Source of the DNA: Eudorina sp. 2006-703-Eu-15
Lineage: Eukaryota > Chlorophyta > Chlorophyceae > Chlamydomonadales > Volvocaceae
Assembly: GCA_003117195.1 (NCBI GenBank)
Contig: BDSI01000027.1
Location: 62,001 to 126,000, forward strand
Reading direction: 5' to 3'
Length of the DNA: 64,000 nt
Under the pieces are notes generated by a model. It was not told the DNA's origin, did not search any database, and saw nothing but the letters and a program-made list of their open reading frames with translations. Shown in pieces: positions 11,022 to 22,963 of the stretch. Both the position numbers and the translations under genes were made by a program. Position 1 is the stretch's first letter. Each line of letters starts with the position of its first letter.

Positions 11022-14000
11022 ATGGCTGCCAAGGCGGTTGTCGAGTTCACCGTGGTTCACGGTTCACAAGAAGTCAAGTTTCGTGCAAACGCCGATACTC
11101 GTGTTTCAAAGGTCTGGGACTCGTATGCAAAAAGCAGGAAGTGGTTGCCGTCCGACCGTGTGAAGTACAGACTCTTTCGCGATGAGTCCGAATGCGTTCG
11201 ACTCAGCGACACTGTTGAAGGCAATCAAATCTCGGAAGGTGCCAGATTGCAGGTCTACGAGCTGAGCGAGGTGAGAAATTTGGCGCGATCACCCTTCAGG
11301 TGAACGAAGATGCGCAACCAACCCTTTGTTTGTACCATTGTCGGATTCCGAAACTGTATGAATTAAAGAGCTGAGCCCCAGATCGGGTGGCAACCCTTAT
11401 GTGGCGTGTACGTGGCCCTCCGGTTGCGCCACCGGAATGAATTTTGACTCGTGAGGCCTCCTTGGGCCTCCTTGGTGCTCCGTTTCATTTTAAATTCCTA
11501 CCATTGAGAGTGTATATGTCCGCTTTGGGGTTTTCCATGTGATGACCCACGGTTCATGCTCCGGACGCTATCACAGCAGCGACCTCGCATCTCGCGTTCG
11601 CCACTCATCTTGTACCAATTACATGCCGTGCTATTTACTGACTTTTGTAAGCTTGCTTTTCGGCGCATCTCAAGTGGTGTGGCGTGGCTTCGTCCGCAGG
11701 ACGACAAATGCACGGTGACCTTCTGCGACCAGAACGCCATGCAGCACACCTTCGATGCGTACATCGAGGACGGTAAGCACTAGCCACTGAGGCGAGAAGA
11801 CTCGACCTGGGATTATGGAGGCTGGGCTGAAGAAGCCGGTCGTAATTTGAGGGATAAGGGCGCGGAGATGTTCATGGAAGCAAAGTGATGATGCGAGCAA
11901 GATACACCAGTCTGTTCGGGATCCCGTGTGATGTGTCATGCCTTGTTCATGGTTATTATGTGTCGCCATGATTATTTATCCGCAGATGTGCAATACTGGG
12001 TGGATATGTTCCGGACGTGGGCCTGGAGCGCGCAGGGCACGCACCCTTCGGTGCAGCTCATGGAACAGTACACCGTGTACGACTGCTTGTCGCACAAGAA
12101 GGTACGCACGGGGTCAATGTGGTTTGGGTCATGGGGAAAGGCACCTCCCCTCGAAGCGCCGCAGTATTGACATCAGCTCCGCCACGTCTTGGCAACTTAA
12201 AAGGGGAAATGCTCAGGCCAGCGGGAGCACAAAATAGGATACCTGCACGCAACCACAATGAGAAGTGATAATACGTCAACTTACGTCCGTGAGTGAGGCC
12301 CGGAGACGGCGAGGCTTCTTGGAGTGCTTTTGCCGAATCTGAACGGCGCATCCGACAACGCACAGCGGATCCAAGCTGGGCGGGTGAGCGCGCCAGGCGC
12401 GTGCTGGCGTTGGCCCTACAGCCCCGAGGTACCCAATGGGATTGTGCCGAGGATCGGTCTTTCGGACCCAGATCGCGCGATGCCGGGGACCGGTATTGCT
12501 GATGTGGGTCACCAATCTTTGATGTGGTTCAACAGAGACACAACTTCCGTTGTTGTCGCCCCGCCGGGTCTTTCGGTCTGTGTGCCTCTGTGGGCAGGTT
12601 GACCTCAAGCAGCGCCCCCGCCTTGACGCCTACGCCACCGATGGGGAGCAGGACGACGGATCCTACATCACCCGGGCGACCTTCCTGTGCTACCGATACA
12701 TTGTGCGTTCCCGAATCTTGCTGAGCCGTGTCACACTTTCCTTGCTTGGCGTTTTCAAGGGGAATGCGCACATGCCGAAGGGGAATGCGCACATGCCGAT
12801 GTGCGTGTGGCATCCATAGTAGATATCAAGCGTTGGGCTGAAACTGTGTAACCCAGCGCATCAGTGCTGGCGATCAAAACATGCAAGGATGAACGCGTTG
12901 CGTTAAATTGTGGCGGTTTGTGTGGGGGGGCTGAAGGGGCTGTGCGTGGGAAGAGGTGTAGGATTCTTAAGGGGTTGTGCGGGAAGGGGCGTCTGGTCAA
13001 TGCCTGGGGCTCAGCAACTGGGAGACCTAGGATTTGCGACACCCATGCGGATGGCTTTGGGATGTTGCTGCGCAACAGGCAGGCTGGAGGCGGGATGTGG
13101 ATGCGTGGACAAAGACAAATGCGAGCGTCCAAACGGTTGAGCGCGAGTCGCGCGAGTCTTGTTCCCTTCGCCCCTGAATCCTTCCTTGTCGGTTTGTTGT
13201 CCCCGGTCCCGGGTACCGCAGCCCCAGCAGCGGCCCAACCCGCTGACCATCTCCTTCTGGACCTGGGAAGGAGAGAACATCGCCATCGAGGTCGACATGT
13301 GGGTGCGGTGCGGCGGCGGGGTGCTACAGCTGGGTGGTGACAGAAGGGTGCCTGTGGAGCCCAGGCCAATGACCAACGGTACTGACCGTTTGGATGCCCC
13401 TACCGCGCCCCAGCTCGCACCACGCCGGCTGTGGTGGCCTGACTCTTCAGTCGTTCCTGGAGGACCCCGCCTAGGTGCTGTTGGTCGTGGCTCCGCCTGC
13501 CCCTGGACACTACCTGTCGAGGTTACCGTAACCAAGTGCCACCCGTGACGCGTTAACCGTTGCCTTGCCGTGCCTTGCCTTGTGCCCTGTACCCCCCTTG
13601 ACGACCCGTAGGGAGACCCCGCTCCAGGACGCCGTCAACGCCTGCACGGTGGTGCTGTTCGGGCCGACCGTGGCCTCGGCCGCACTGGTGGCCCCCGAGC
13701 TGGTCATGTTGTTCAAGAGCGGCTTGGAGATCATCCCCGGGGAGCACCGCGCTGGGGCCCTGCGCAGCCGGCAGATGGGCGGCCTGGGCTTCTATGACGA
13801 CGAGGAGGAGCAGGAGGAGGGCACCGGCGGGGAACGGCAACCGAACCCTCGCGCCAAGGTCGCGGACGTGGACTACATGGCGGAGCTGGTGGGTTGACCG
13901 TTGGCAGTTGGCGTGGGTAGAATTCGGCCGGGTTCGGGGCCTTCCCTCGACCCAACCCCATGCGGTGGTGAAATCAGCACCAACCTGACATGATGCGTGG

Positions 14001-17000
14001 CCTCGGCTTCGTTTTCGTTTTTCGCGTTGAATTGCAGGAACGACTGGTTTCCCTATCGTTGAGCAGACGTGTTAGCGTCGCGCTCCGCGGCCCCCCATGT
14101 GTTAACATGCGACTTGTGACCCCGAATCCAGTCTGAATCCTGAATCCGGAATCCACAAAACCCCAAATCCATGTGTTGACCTGTGGCCACTGACCCTGGC
14201 TCCGATCCCGTCGGGTGGTGGTGGTGATGATGGTGGTGGTGGTTGCAGTCCGTGGGCGGCTCGCTACAGCTCGCCGCGCTGAGGGGCCGCGCCACCGGCC
14301 ACCCCTCGCTGCCGGTCCTGCGGCCCGGGGCCTTCTCCGATCAGGCCGCGGGTCCCCTCTACCTGGCAGCCAGTCGCGGCCACGTGGACTCGGTGGCGGC
14401 GCTGCTGGCCTGGGGCGCGGACCCCACGGCCGGGAACTGTGAGTGGGTCCCTTGTGTGTGCGGGGGAGTGGGGCCCGGTAACCGCGAATCGGTGAACATG
14501 ATGGCGGGGGATAGATGGAGAGGGGAACATGTGTCGGGAGCTGGCTGGGAGGGGTGGCTGTGCGTCCGGGAAGGACGGGACCTGTAAGCCTCAGGCTGGC
14601 CACGGTAGCGGCGTCAGACTGGAGGGGTGGTTGCGGCTCCTCGGATTGATTCTTTGCGGTGCCCAGTTCTTGATTGGCTAATCGGCTCTGGCTTCGTCCC
14701 GGCGGACCCGCCCGGCGGTTTCTTCAACGACACGACACGACAGGTGGTGGGCCTGAGTCGGCGGAGTTCACAGCGGCCTTGCACGGCCACGAGGCGGTCA
14801 TGCGGCTGATCCTGAAGCACGGAACCGGCGTGGTGGCGCGCGGGGTAAGCGAACGCGAAGCAGCAGCAGAAACTCGAGCGAGATGTCCTCCCGGTCTCTG
14901 TGTGTCCCGTGAGGGAAAGACGAAAGAGCGCGGCGCCGAACTGACCGCCACGGACGCACTTGGCGCCCTGCCCTGCATCTTGCGCTGTACACAGCTTGCA
15001 AGTTACGCATTCCGAACCATGCAATCATATTCCTCGGTTGGGGGCTGCCTGCATATGACTGTCAGTGTCTTTCACATATGGGATACAAAGGGTTGATGCG
15101 GAAGCGCTCAAGACCCCAATCGCTTATGACGCCGGGCGTCCGGCGGTGGCACGCTCAGTGCCCAGTTGCCCCCTGATCCACGGGCAGCCGCACCTATCGG
15201 GTGGCACCCTCCCCGATGATGCTTCCGCGGTAGTCCTTTCATACTGTTGGGGCAGCGCCTTCATACATCTGACGGCTGCTCACGCTCCTCGTTTTCTCTT
15301 CCGCAGGCCGCCCTCGCGGCGGCGGGCAAGCGGCTGCAGCTGGCGGTTCGGGAGATGGGCGGCAGCCGGGGCCTCACCCTGGGCTGCTATTGCGCCTGCA
15401 ACAGCACCTGCCAGCGAAAAGTGAGCAGCGGGTGAAGCAACTCAGCGCCGAGGGTAACAGAACAAAACCACGTTGGGGCGGAGGCCAGGGGCTATGATTA
15501 TGGGGATCGGTCTAGATTGAGGTGTCGAGGTTAGGATTGGGTAGTGGCGGATGCCGCTGAATTACTTTTCTCTTCACCGACGGGCATGAGGGGTTACATG
15601 GGCGCCATGCACAGCTGAGCTTGCAGCGGGGTCACGGGGGTCGCGACGAGGGGTGTGACCTGCTGGCCAGCTGCGCCCCGTAGGGAGCTCTGCGGGTGGC
15701 AGTTCTCACCGATTCACGCATGTGTACGGGCCAAGGGGGACACGGGCCAAGAGGGACGCACGCTACGCCGGCATGCATCTGCGAAGGTGTCAACGTGTCT
15801 TATTTGCCGCCGTCGGGGTCGCGGCGGGTACACCGCGGCCCGTCAAGCGCTCCAGTAGGCACCATGTCCGCCGCCGGCAACCCCGCTCCTGGCCCCCATG
15901 CCCCCTTCCACCACCCCGATCCACAAATTTCCAACCCATTCACAGCCACCCTCACAAATGCCCAACCTGCCCAACCTGCCGAATCGTGAGCCCGTATCCT
16001 GGTTGGCGCGCAGCTGACGCTGCTGACCGAGCCCAACCAGCGCGAGTCCAGCCTCGCGGCGGCCCTTACGACGGTGCCTCTGATCACCGCCGCGCTGCGG
16101 GGCCACACGGGAGTCGTGAAGGCGCTGCTGGAGGCAGGCTATCCCCCGGATGTGCAGGTACGGTACGGTACGGCGCGGCACAGTAAGATATGCCGGGCTG
16201 GGATGAATCGCCGGAGTGGGCTTTCTGTGAAACTGGTGATGTGAATAGCCTCTCCAACCAAAAGCGAGTTGAAGTAGGCAACGCCCTTACTTGCGTGGGT
16301 TGTCGGGTTTCGTGTTCGGTCTTGGCGGCCGGGGCTCCCAGCACGGGAGGCCTTTCCTGTGCCCTGTCGACCAAAACGGCGCTGCTGTCACCGCCGTCTT
16401 CTGGCTGCAGGACCAATCGGGGGAGTCCGCGCTGAGCGCAGCAGCCAGCCGGGGGCACGCGGCCGTGGTGGCGGCGCTACTGGCGGCGGGAGCCAACGTG
16501 CAGCACCGCTCGCTGGACGGCGAGACGCCGCTGCACGCGGCCGCTCAGTGCGGCAGTGCGGAATGCGTGAGGCTGCTGTTGGAGGCGGGGGCAGACGCTG
16601 AGGCCGTGTCCGATATGCTGCTACCTTACGATGAAGTGGCAAGGCTGGTGAGCTGCGGCGAGCCATATCGCTAGGGTATGGGCTCTAAGGTTGCGCGCGG
16701 CAGCCCGGGGAAACTGAAGCCGGGGGAGGGAGGTGGGACGGCTTCCGTGAGTATATCTGGAACCAAGTACGTACGAGCGCGCATGGGTTTAACGAAGGAT
16801 GACCCCGACCCGCCTGGACCAACTCCCTTTCGCTATACCCGGCTGACCCAACCCAGCACCCGACACAAGAGTGCTTCGGCGGCCGTGCCGTTAGGGCTGG
16901 TTAAGCAGCCCTTGGCCAGCGTCACGGCCCCCTAACACCCCCCCCCCGGTATATTGGTGCTTGGTTTGGGTCGGGCGAGTCTCTTACCTAAACACACACC

Positions 17001-20000
17001 GGTTAGGGTGGGGTCTTGCAAAGCACACACATCCGTAAGTTTGTGCATGTGTAGTCTTGTGCGTTAGTTTTGTGACCATGGGGAGACACCACGTAATGCA
17101 CTGCTGGGGTTGACGTGCCGAAAGCTAGAGGTTGCGATGTTCGTCCTGCTTGTGGCTCGCACGGCGCTGTCCAGGCGCGCAGGCGGCCGTGGCGGTATAC
17201 GTCTCGGTATACGCTGCGTTCAACCCTTACGCGCCTGACAATCCTCGTCCTGCCGCCTAATCCTCTTAGTCGGGCCGCAAGTTCCGCAACCCCTCTGAGC
17301 TGGGCGAGTGGTTCAAGCGCCAGCCCCGCGCCGCCCGCTCCTTCATGATGGACCACGCGAGCATCCTGGGCGGCTGCTCCCCCTTGTCCCTGGCGGTCAG
17401 CAGCGGCAGCCGGGAGGCGGCGATGCTGCTGCTGGATGCGGTTGGCTGCAGCGGCCGGGTGCCCATTACCAAGGTAGGAACAGGGCTGCAGCCGCTGCAA
17501 TCGGCTGCTGCGGCTGCAGTGGCGGCCATCGCCGCAGACCGGCGAGTGGTGAAAGCAAGAGAGGAGTTGCACTAGTGTTCAAGGACGTACTGCACGCGGG
17601 CCCGAGGTCGGGATGAGAAGGGAATAGGAAGAAGGGGCGGGATCGGTGACCTCCATGACCATGTCCGCCTGGGTCTGAGACCGGGTGTCATGCGGTGTGC
17701 CGGTGCGGGTTTCTTTTTGCAGTAGGGGCACCGGGCCCGCCTTCATGGTAGGGGCACCGTGCTCTGTGTAATGGTAGCGGCAGAGTTCTACCCAATCGCA
17801 CGTGCTGCACGCGGTTGCGGAGCTGTCGTCCCCGAGGCCTCATTTGTTATATCGCACTGGCCGCCTTGCCTTCCACTTCCGCAGGCCAAGGCCGAGTTCC
17901 TGCAGAACCTGCTCAGCCTCGCGTCCGGCCGGGGCAGCACCGCCGTGGTGTCGCTGCTGCTGGAGCGGCTGCAGGCCGCTGGCGCGGCCGACACGGTGCC
18001 GGAGCCGGACCCCGGGGCGGCGGCGTCGCGCCGCGCCGCGGCCGGCGCTGGCTCGCGCTCCCGCAAGGTCACACGCGGCGCCGCCAGGTCCGCTGCAGTG
18101 GCGGGCTACCGGAGAGGCCGGCGCGGGGAGGGGGAGGGCGAAGAGGCGGCTGACGGCGGTAGTGAGAAGGGCGCAGCGGCCGGCGGAACAGACGCCATGT
18201 TTTTCGTGCCGAGCGAGCTATTACCGCCGGGTTGGCAGGCCACGTTGCGATGTGTGCCAGCGCCGTCGTCCCCGCCACCGCTGCTGCCGCCGGCCAACCA
18301 GTCCGGCATCGGCAGAGCCGGCTCCAACATCGCCATTGAGGGGCCAGGCGCTGGTCACGACGACGCGGCGGCGGCGGAGCGTGCGGCGAAGAAGGCCCGC
18401 GCGCGGGCGGCCCGGGCCGCGCAGGCGGCCGATGCCGCGGCGCAGCAGGAGCAGAAGCGTCAGGAGCTGAAGCGGCAGCAGCAGCAGGAGCGTCGGCAGC
18501 AGCAGCTGCTGGCCAAAAAGCAGTTGCAGAAGGAGCAGGCGAAACAACAGCAGCAACAGAGCCAGCAACCGCACGGAGAGGCCCGCTTGGCGGCCAACGT
18601 GGGGGCTGAGCTGAGGGAGTACATTCAGCTGGAGCGGCAGCAGCTCAGGAAGAAACTAGGTATGGATCAGGACGCTGATGAGGTGGCAGGAGCAGCGGGG
18701 GCCGCGGCGGCGGGGGCGTCTGCAGGCCAGGAGCCGTCCACTGCCGCGGGCGAGGCGGGCGCCAGCGCCGCGCCGGACTTTGTGTGCAGGTGCTGCCTCC
18801 GGGACGACGCGATGGACCCACGGGTCGCGGCGGCCGCCGAGGCGACGAGTGAGGAGAAGGGTAGCGGCGCGGCGGCCGGGGCCGGCGGTGGTGTGAGGTG
18901 CAGGATGGACCCGGAGAACGCGGCGGTGGGGCCCCGGCAGCGGCGGCTGGTGGTGCGGTGCAGCGGCGGGTGCGAGCTGGACTACCATTATCCGGACTGC
19001 TGGCGGCAGCTTGAGGCGCAGCTCAAGGCGGCTCGGAGCGACTACCATGGCCTCAAGGTGAAACCCTAGGCCCTCTCTCTGGGGGCCTGTGCGGTGTGCT
19101 TCAGGGCTGCTGCTGCTGGTGATCTGCAGGCCCCTCGTCCCCGGGGCTAAAACGGATGAGAAGCTCCGGAAGAACCCGGTCACGCACCCAGCACGCGTCC
19201 TCCGGCTGTTGGCGCTGGGCTGGGCCTTTGTCCAGAGCGTCCCGTCTCCTGCGATAGCGTTTGCGGGATGGAACCCTCCCAACGGCGCATCTTGCGGACG
19301 TTCGTGTTGTGCTATGCTGTGGGGTGTGCTGCGTTGGGCTGTGACGTATTGCGCCGTGCTGTGCTGTGTTTGCTGCCGTGCAGGGTCCCGCGGGGCGGGG
19401 CCACGCCGCCGGGATCAGCTGCTGGGCGGCTGACTGCAAGGGCGTCATCATGTCAGCTTGCGTGATGGAGGGCCCCGCTGGAAACCCGCGCTTCCGCCAA
19501 CAGCTGTACACATCGCCCAACCTTCCGCAGCACCAGCAGCACCAACACCAGGGAAAGCGCGGCAAGGCGCAGAGCGCGGCCGCGGCAAACGACGCCGCCG
19601 CCGCCACCCCTGAGGCCGCCGCCGAAGGCGGTGCCTTGCCGCACAAAGCCGATCGCCACAAGCAGTGGCAGCAGCAGTCCTGGTACGGCGAGTACGAGGA
19701 GTACGACGACACGGGGACGGGCGGGGACGAGCTTCAGGAGAGCGACCAGGACCGTTCGCAGGACCGGGAGGAGGAAGAGGAGGAGGAAGAGCGGGGGCCC
19801 CGCGCGGCGGAGGTGGTGGACCTGTCGGCCGTCACCTTGGTGCCCTTGAACCGACGCCAGGCCCACGCGGGCTGGGAGCTCGAGCTGGACGGACCCGCAA
19901 CGGCAGCGGCTGCTGCAGGCGCCGGGAACGCGGCCGGCGCCGGCGGCGCCGCAGCTGCGGCGTCCGTTGACGACGTGGAAGCGGCGCCGCTGATAGGGGG

Positions 20001-20175
20001 CGGCGCCGGCGGCGGGGGGCCCGGGGCCAAGGGCCGCGGCAAACGCGGCGGCGTGAAGATTGTTTTGACGGGGGGAATGTACGGCAAGGATGGGGAGAGC
20101 GCCGTGGCCGACGGCGCGGAGCCGGGCGGCGAAGGTCATCATGATTACCCCAATCACCACCATCAACATTCGCAT

Positions 20176-20207
<32 letters not shown>

Positions 20208-22963
20208 CGCTGGAGGTGCGGGTGCGGCTTCTGCGTGGCGCGCATCAGTTCCATTCGCAGTGCGCCCGGTTTGGGAGGGAGATAGCGATGCTTCGGCTGC
20301 GACAGCGGCGGCACCGGGACCCCAGGGGAGCCAGGGACACGGGCAGCGGTCCGGCTGGGGGGCCACCGGCCAGCAGACCGCCGGAGGAGGTCAAGCCCCG
20401 GGCACGACCACCGCCGGGGGCGTCGCCGGAGGCGGCAGGGCCGCCCCGCTGCCGCCCCGTCCCGCGATGACGGAGGAGGAGTTCCCGTCGCTGGTGCCGG
20501 TGAACGGGCCGGCGGAGACGGCGCTGGCGGAGAAGGCGGCCGGTGACCCCATCATTAAGGCGCTGCAGCTCCTCAAGGTGACAGCGCCGCCCGCCGGGCT
20601 GGTGTGCCGGTTAGCTTAGCACGCTATCCCATGCTCACTGGGCTGAAGCCATTTCTTATCCCGTATTTCCTTGCAAACCTCCAGACTCTTTCTGCTGTGA
20701 GCATGCTCGTCCCTCGTCAAGTGCGCCGGTGTGGGCTTGGGCAGTGTAGGAGCCCAGCCTCTGGAACTTCGATTGCACATAGAAATTTCTTGCCGCGCAT
20801 GGACGCATCATACGCGCGCCGCGCCAACCCAACCTCCGACACGCGCCGTCGTGTCCGTACCATTCAAGCGCACCCGATATCTGTAGCTGCGCGGTAACGC
20901 CGCGAGCTGGTGCGCCCCGTTGGCCCCTTCTCCGGAACTGTCATCTATCTCCTCCCCCTATTGCTGCCATCCTTGCTCATCACGTCGCCGCTGCCTCACC
21001 ATCTCCACCGCCGACGCCGCCGACGCCGCCGCTGCCCCCGCCGCAGGTGCCCGGCACCGACATCCTCACCCGGCACCTTCTGCTGGAGGGCCCCTCCCTG
21101 CGCCACCTCTACACAATTCTCTTCCGCGGCCGGCCCCGCATCGCCGACGCGCAGCTCGCGGCCGTGATGGACCGCTACGGCGCCATGACCGCATTCCAGT
21201 CCTTCGAGGACGGCGCTGCCGTGGCCGTCAGCTTCCGGAATGAGGACGTGGCGGCGGCGGTGGCGGCGGGTCTGGCCGCCGGCGACGCGCTGGGGCTGCT
21301 GGGTCCCGGCAGCGTGGCGGGTGGGGGCGGCCTTGAGGTCACGTGCCTGCTGGAGTTCCCCACGGATGATGCGCTGGCGCGGGAGATGCTGCAGGCGGAA
21401 CGGGCATCGGGGGGGTTCGGAGCCGGGGGCGTTGGGACCCGCGGGTCGGTGACGACGGGATCCCGCCTCAAGCCGGACGCGGCGCCGTTCGTGCCGCCGC
21501 AGCTGAGGAGTGGTGGAGGCGGGCTGAAGGCTGACGCGGCGCCTTTTGTTCCGGGGACGAAGCCGGCGCCGGCGCCGCCGCCGCCGCGGCCGGCGACGTC
21601 GTCGGCGCCATCGGCCCCTAGGGCAGGGACAGGGGGGAATTCCGCCGGTTCCGGCCAGCCGGAGGGCAGGGCCGGGAACGACCGCTGGTCAGCCGCGGGC
21701 GATGCGGCGCGTGCGGTGCCGACGGGGATGCAGGCCGCGGCCGCTCCCAACCCTAAGCACAGCGGCGCCAGCCGCAGCGAGACTAGTGGCTACGACTGGT
21801 CGTACGAGGCTGCGCCAGGGGATGCCCCGTGGCCTGCGGATGACTGGTCGGACCACCAGCTGCCGCCAGCGGCTGCGCCGGCGGGCCCGATCGACTCGCT
21901 GCGCCCCGCCGCTGATGGCCGGCCGGCATCTGCGGTCACATCGGGCAGACCTGCGGCCAGGGCCGCCCCTTCTGAGCCACCGGTGGCTGCGCACGCGTCC
22001 GCGCCGACAGCGTCGATGCCAACGACGACGGCCGCGCCAGCAACGGCGCCGTCGCCGTCGCCGCCGATGCCCCACCCCGGGGTTGTGGCGACGGCGCCGG
22101 CGGTCCCGTCAGCAACCCATCCCGCAGCCCCAGTCCAGGAGCCGCCGACAGCTCCATCCGCGGTCTCTACCACGACACTGGTTGTTGCGCCCCAGGTTGG
22201 GGCTGCTGCGCCGGCAGCGACAGCGCCGCCGCGGGTCGTCACAGCGACCAGCATTCTGCTCCAGCTCCAGCAGCAGCGCCAGCAACAGCAGTACCAGCAG
22301 CAGCAACAGCAGCAGCAACAGCAGCAGCAGCAGTACCAGCAGCAGCAGCAGTCCCTACGGGACCGGGTCCCGCAGCCTGTTCCAGTCATTTCGGCAGCGG
22401 AGCCGCACGAGGACAGCGGCGGCACGTCCCCGGGCTCGCCCTCGACGAGCGCCTACGCGGCCGGACCGCTCTCCCCTCAGGCCCAGGCTCTGGCGCCCTC
22501 CACCCCGGTGCAGGGCGTGACGCCGCCGGTGGTGAGGGTCGTGAGCGCAGCCCCGACCCCCTCGGGGGCCGCCGTCGCGGGCGCTCGGCCCAACCACGCA
22601 GCTCTGCTCGCCATGCCCTGGCTCGCGGCCCGAGCGCCGCCGCAGCCTCCCTCGGCGCAGGCGGCTCCGCCAGCGGGACCCCGCCCCGTGGCTGCTGACG
22701 TGGCGGCCATGAGCCTGCAGGGAGGGCCGTTAGACCCAGCTGCTCCGTCGTCGTTCACACAGGCAGGGGGTGCTTTGAACTTTCCTCAAGCGGCGGGATT
22801 CGGTGGCTCCGCCGGGGCTGCTGCCACCACGGTCAACGAGCCGCGGGCGCCGGTCGGGCCGGACCCCGCGGGTGCTCCGACGCAGACACCCGGAGGCGGC
22901 GGCGAGGCGCAGGAGGACGATGGCGAGGACCTGGGTGACCTGCTAGGTCTGTGTCTGGGTTAG
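11022..22963 (+). CDS. Large ankyrin-repeat protein with Cys/His-rich, RRM-like and PAM2-like segments
   Basis: Fifteen phase-consistent exons: 11022-11270, 11700-11772, 11986-12101, 12598-12702, 13222-13298, 13612-13888, 14249-14438, 14744-14844, 15307-15420, 16014-16157, 16411-16647, 17270-17473, 17885-19057, 19384-20577, 21047-22963; 2056 aa. Residues 1-299 are an unrecognised module that opens with a possible ubiquitin-like fold. Ankyrin repeats lie in exons 7-8 and 10-13 (LYLAASRGHVDSVAALLAWG; TPLHAAAQCGSAECVRLLLE). A Gln/Lys-rich coiled coil spans about 792-890. A Cys/His-rich region spans about 928-1040 (FVCRCCLRDD, RCSGGCELDYHYPDCW, then CWAADCKG), recalling the zinc domain of DZIP3/TTC3 ubiquitin ligases. 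An RRM-like segment covers about 1419-1520. Two PAM2-like motifs follow near 1560 and 1577. A FPSL motif ends exon 14. No RING finger is visible. Function inferred only: possibly an mRNA-linked scaffold or ligase. Confidence 0.75.
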
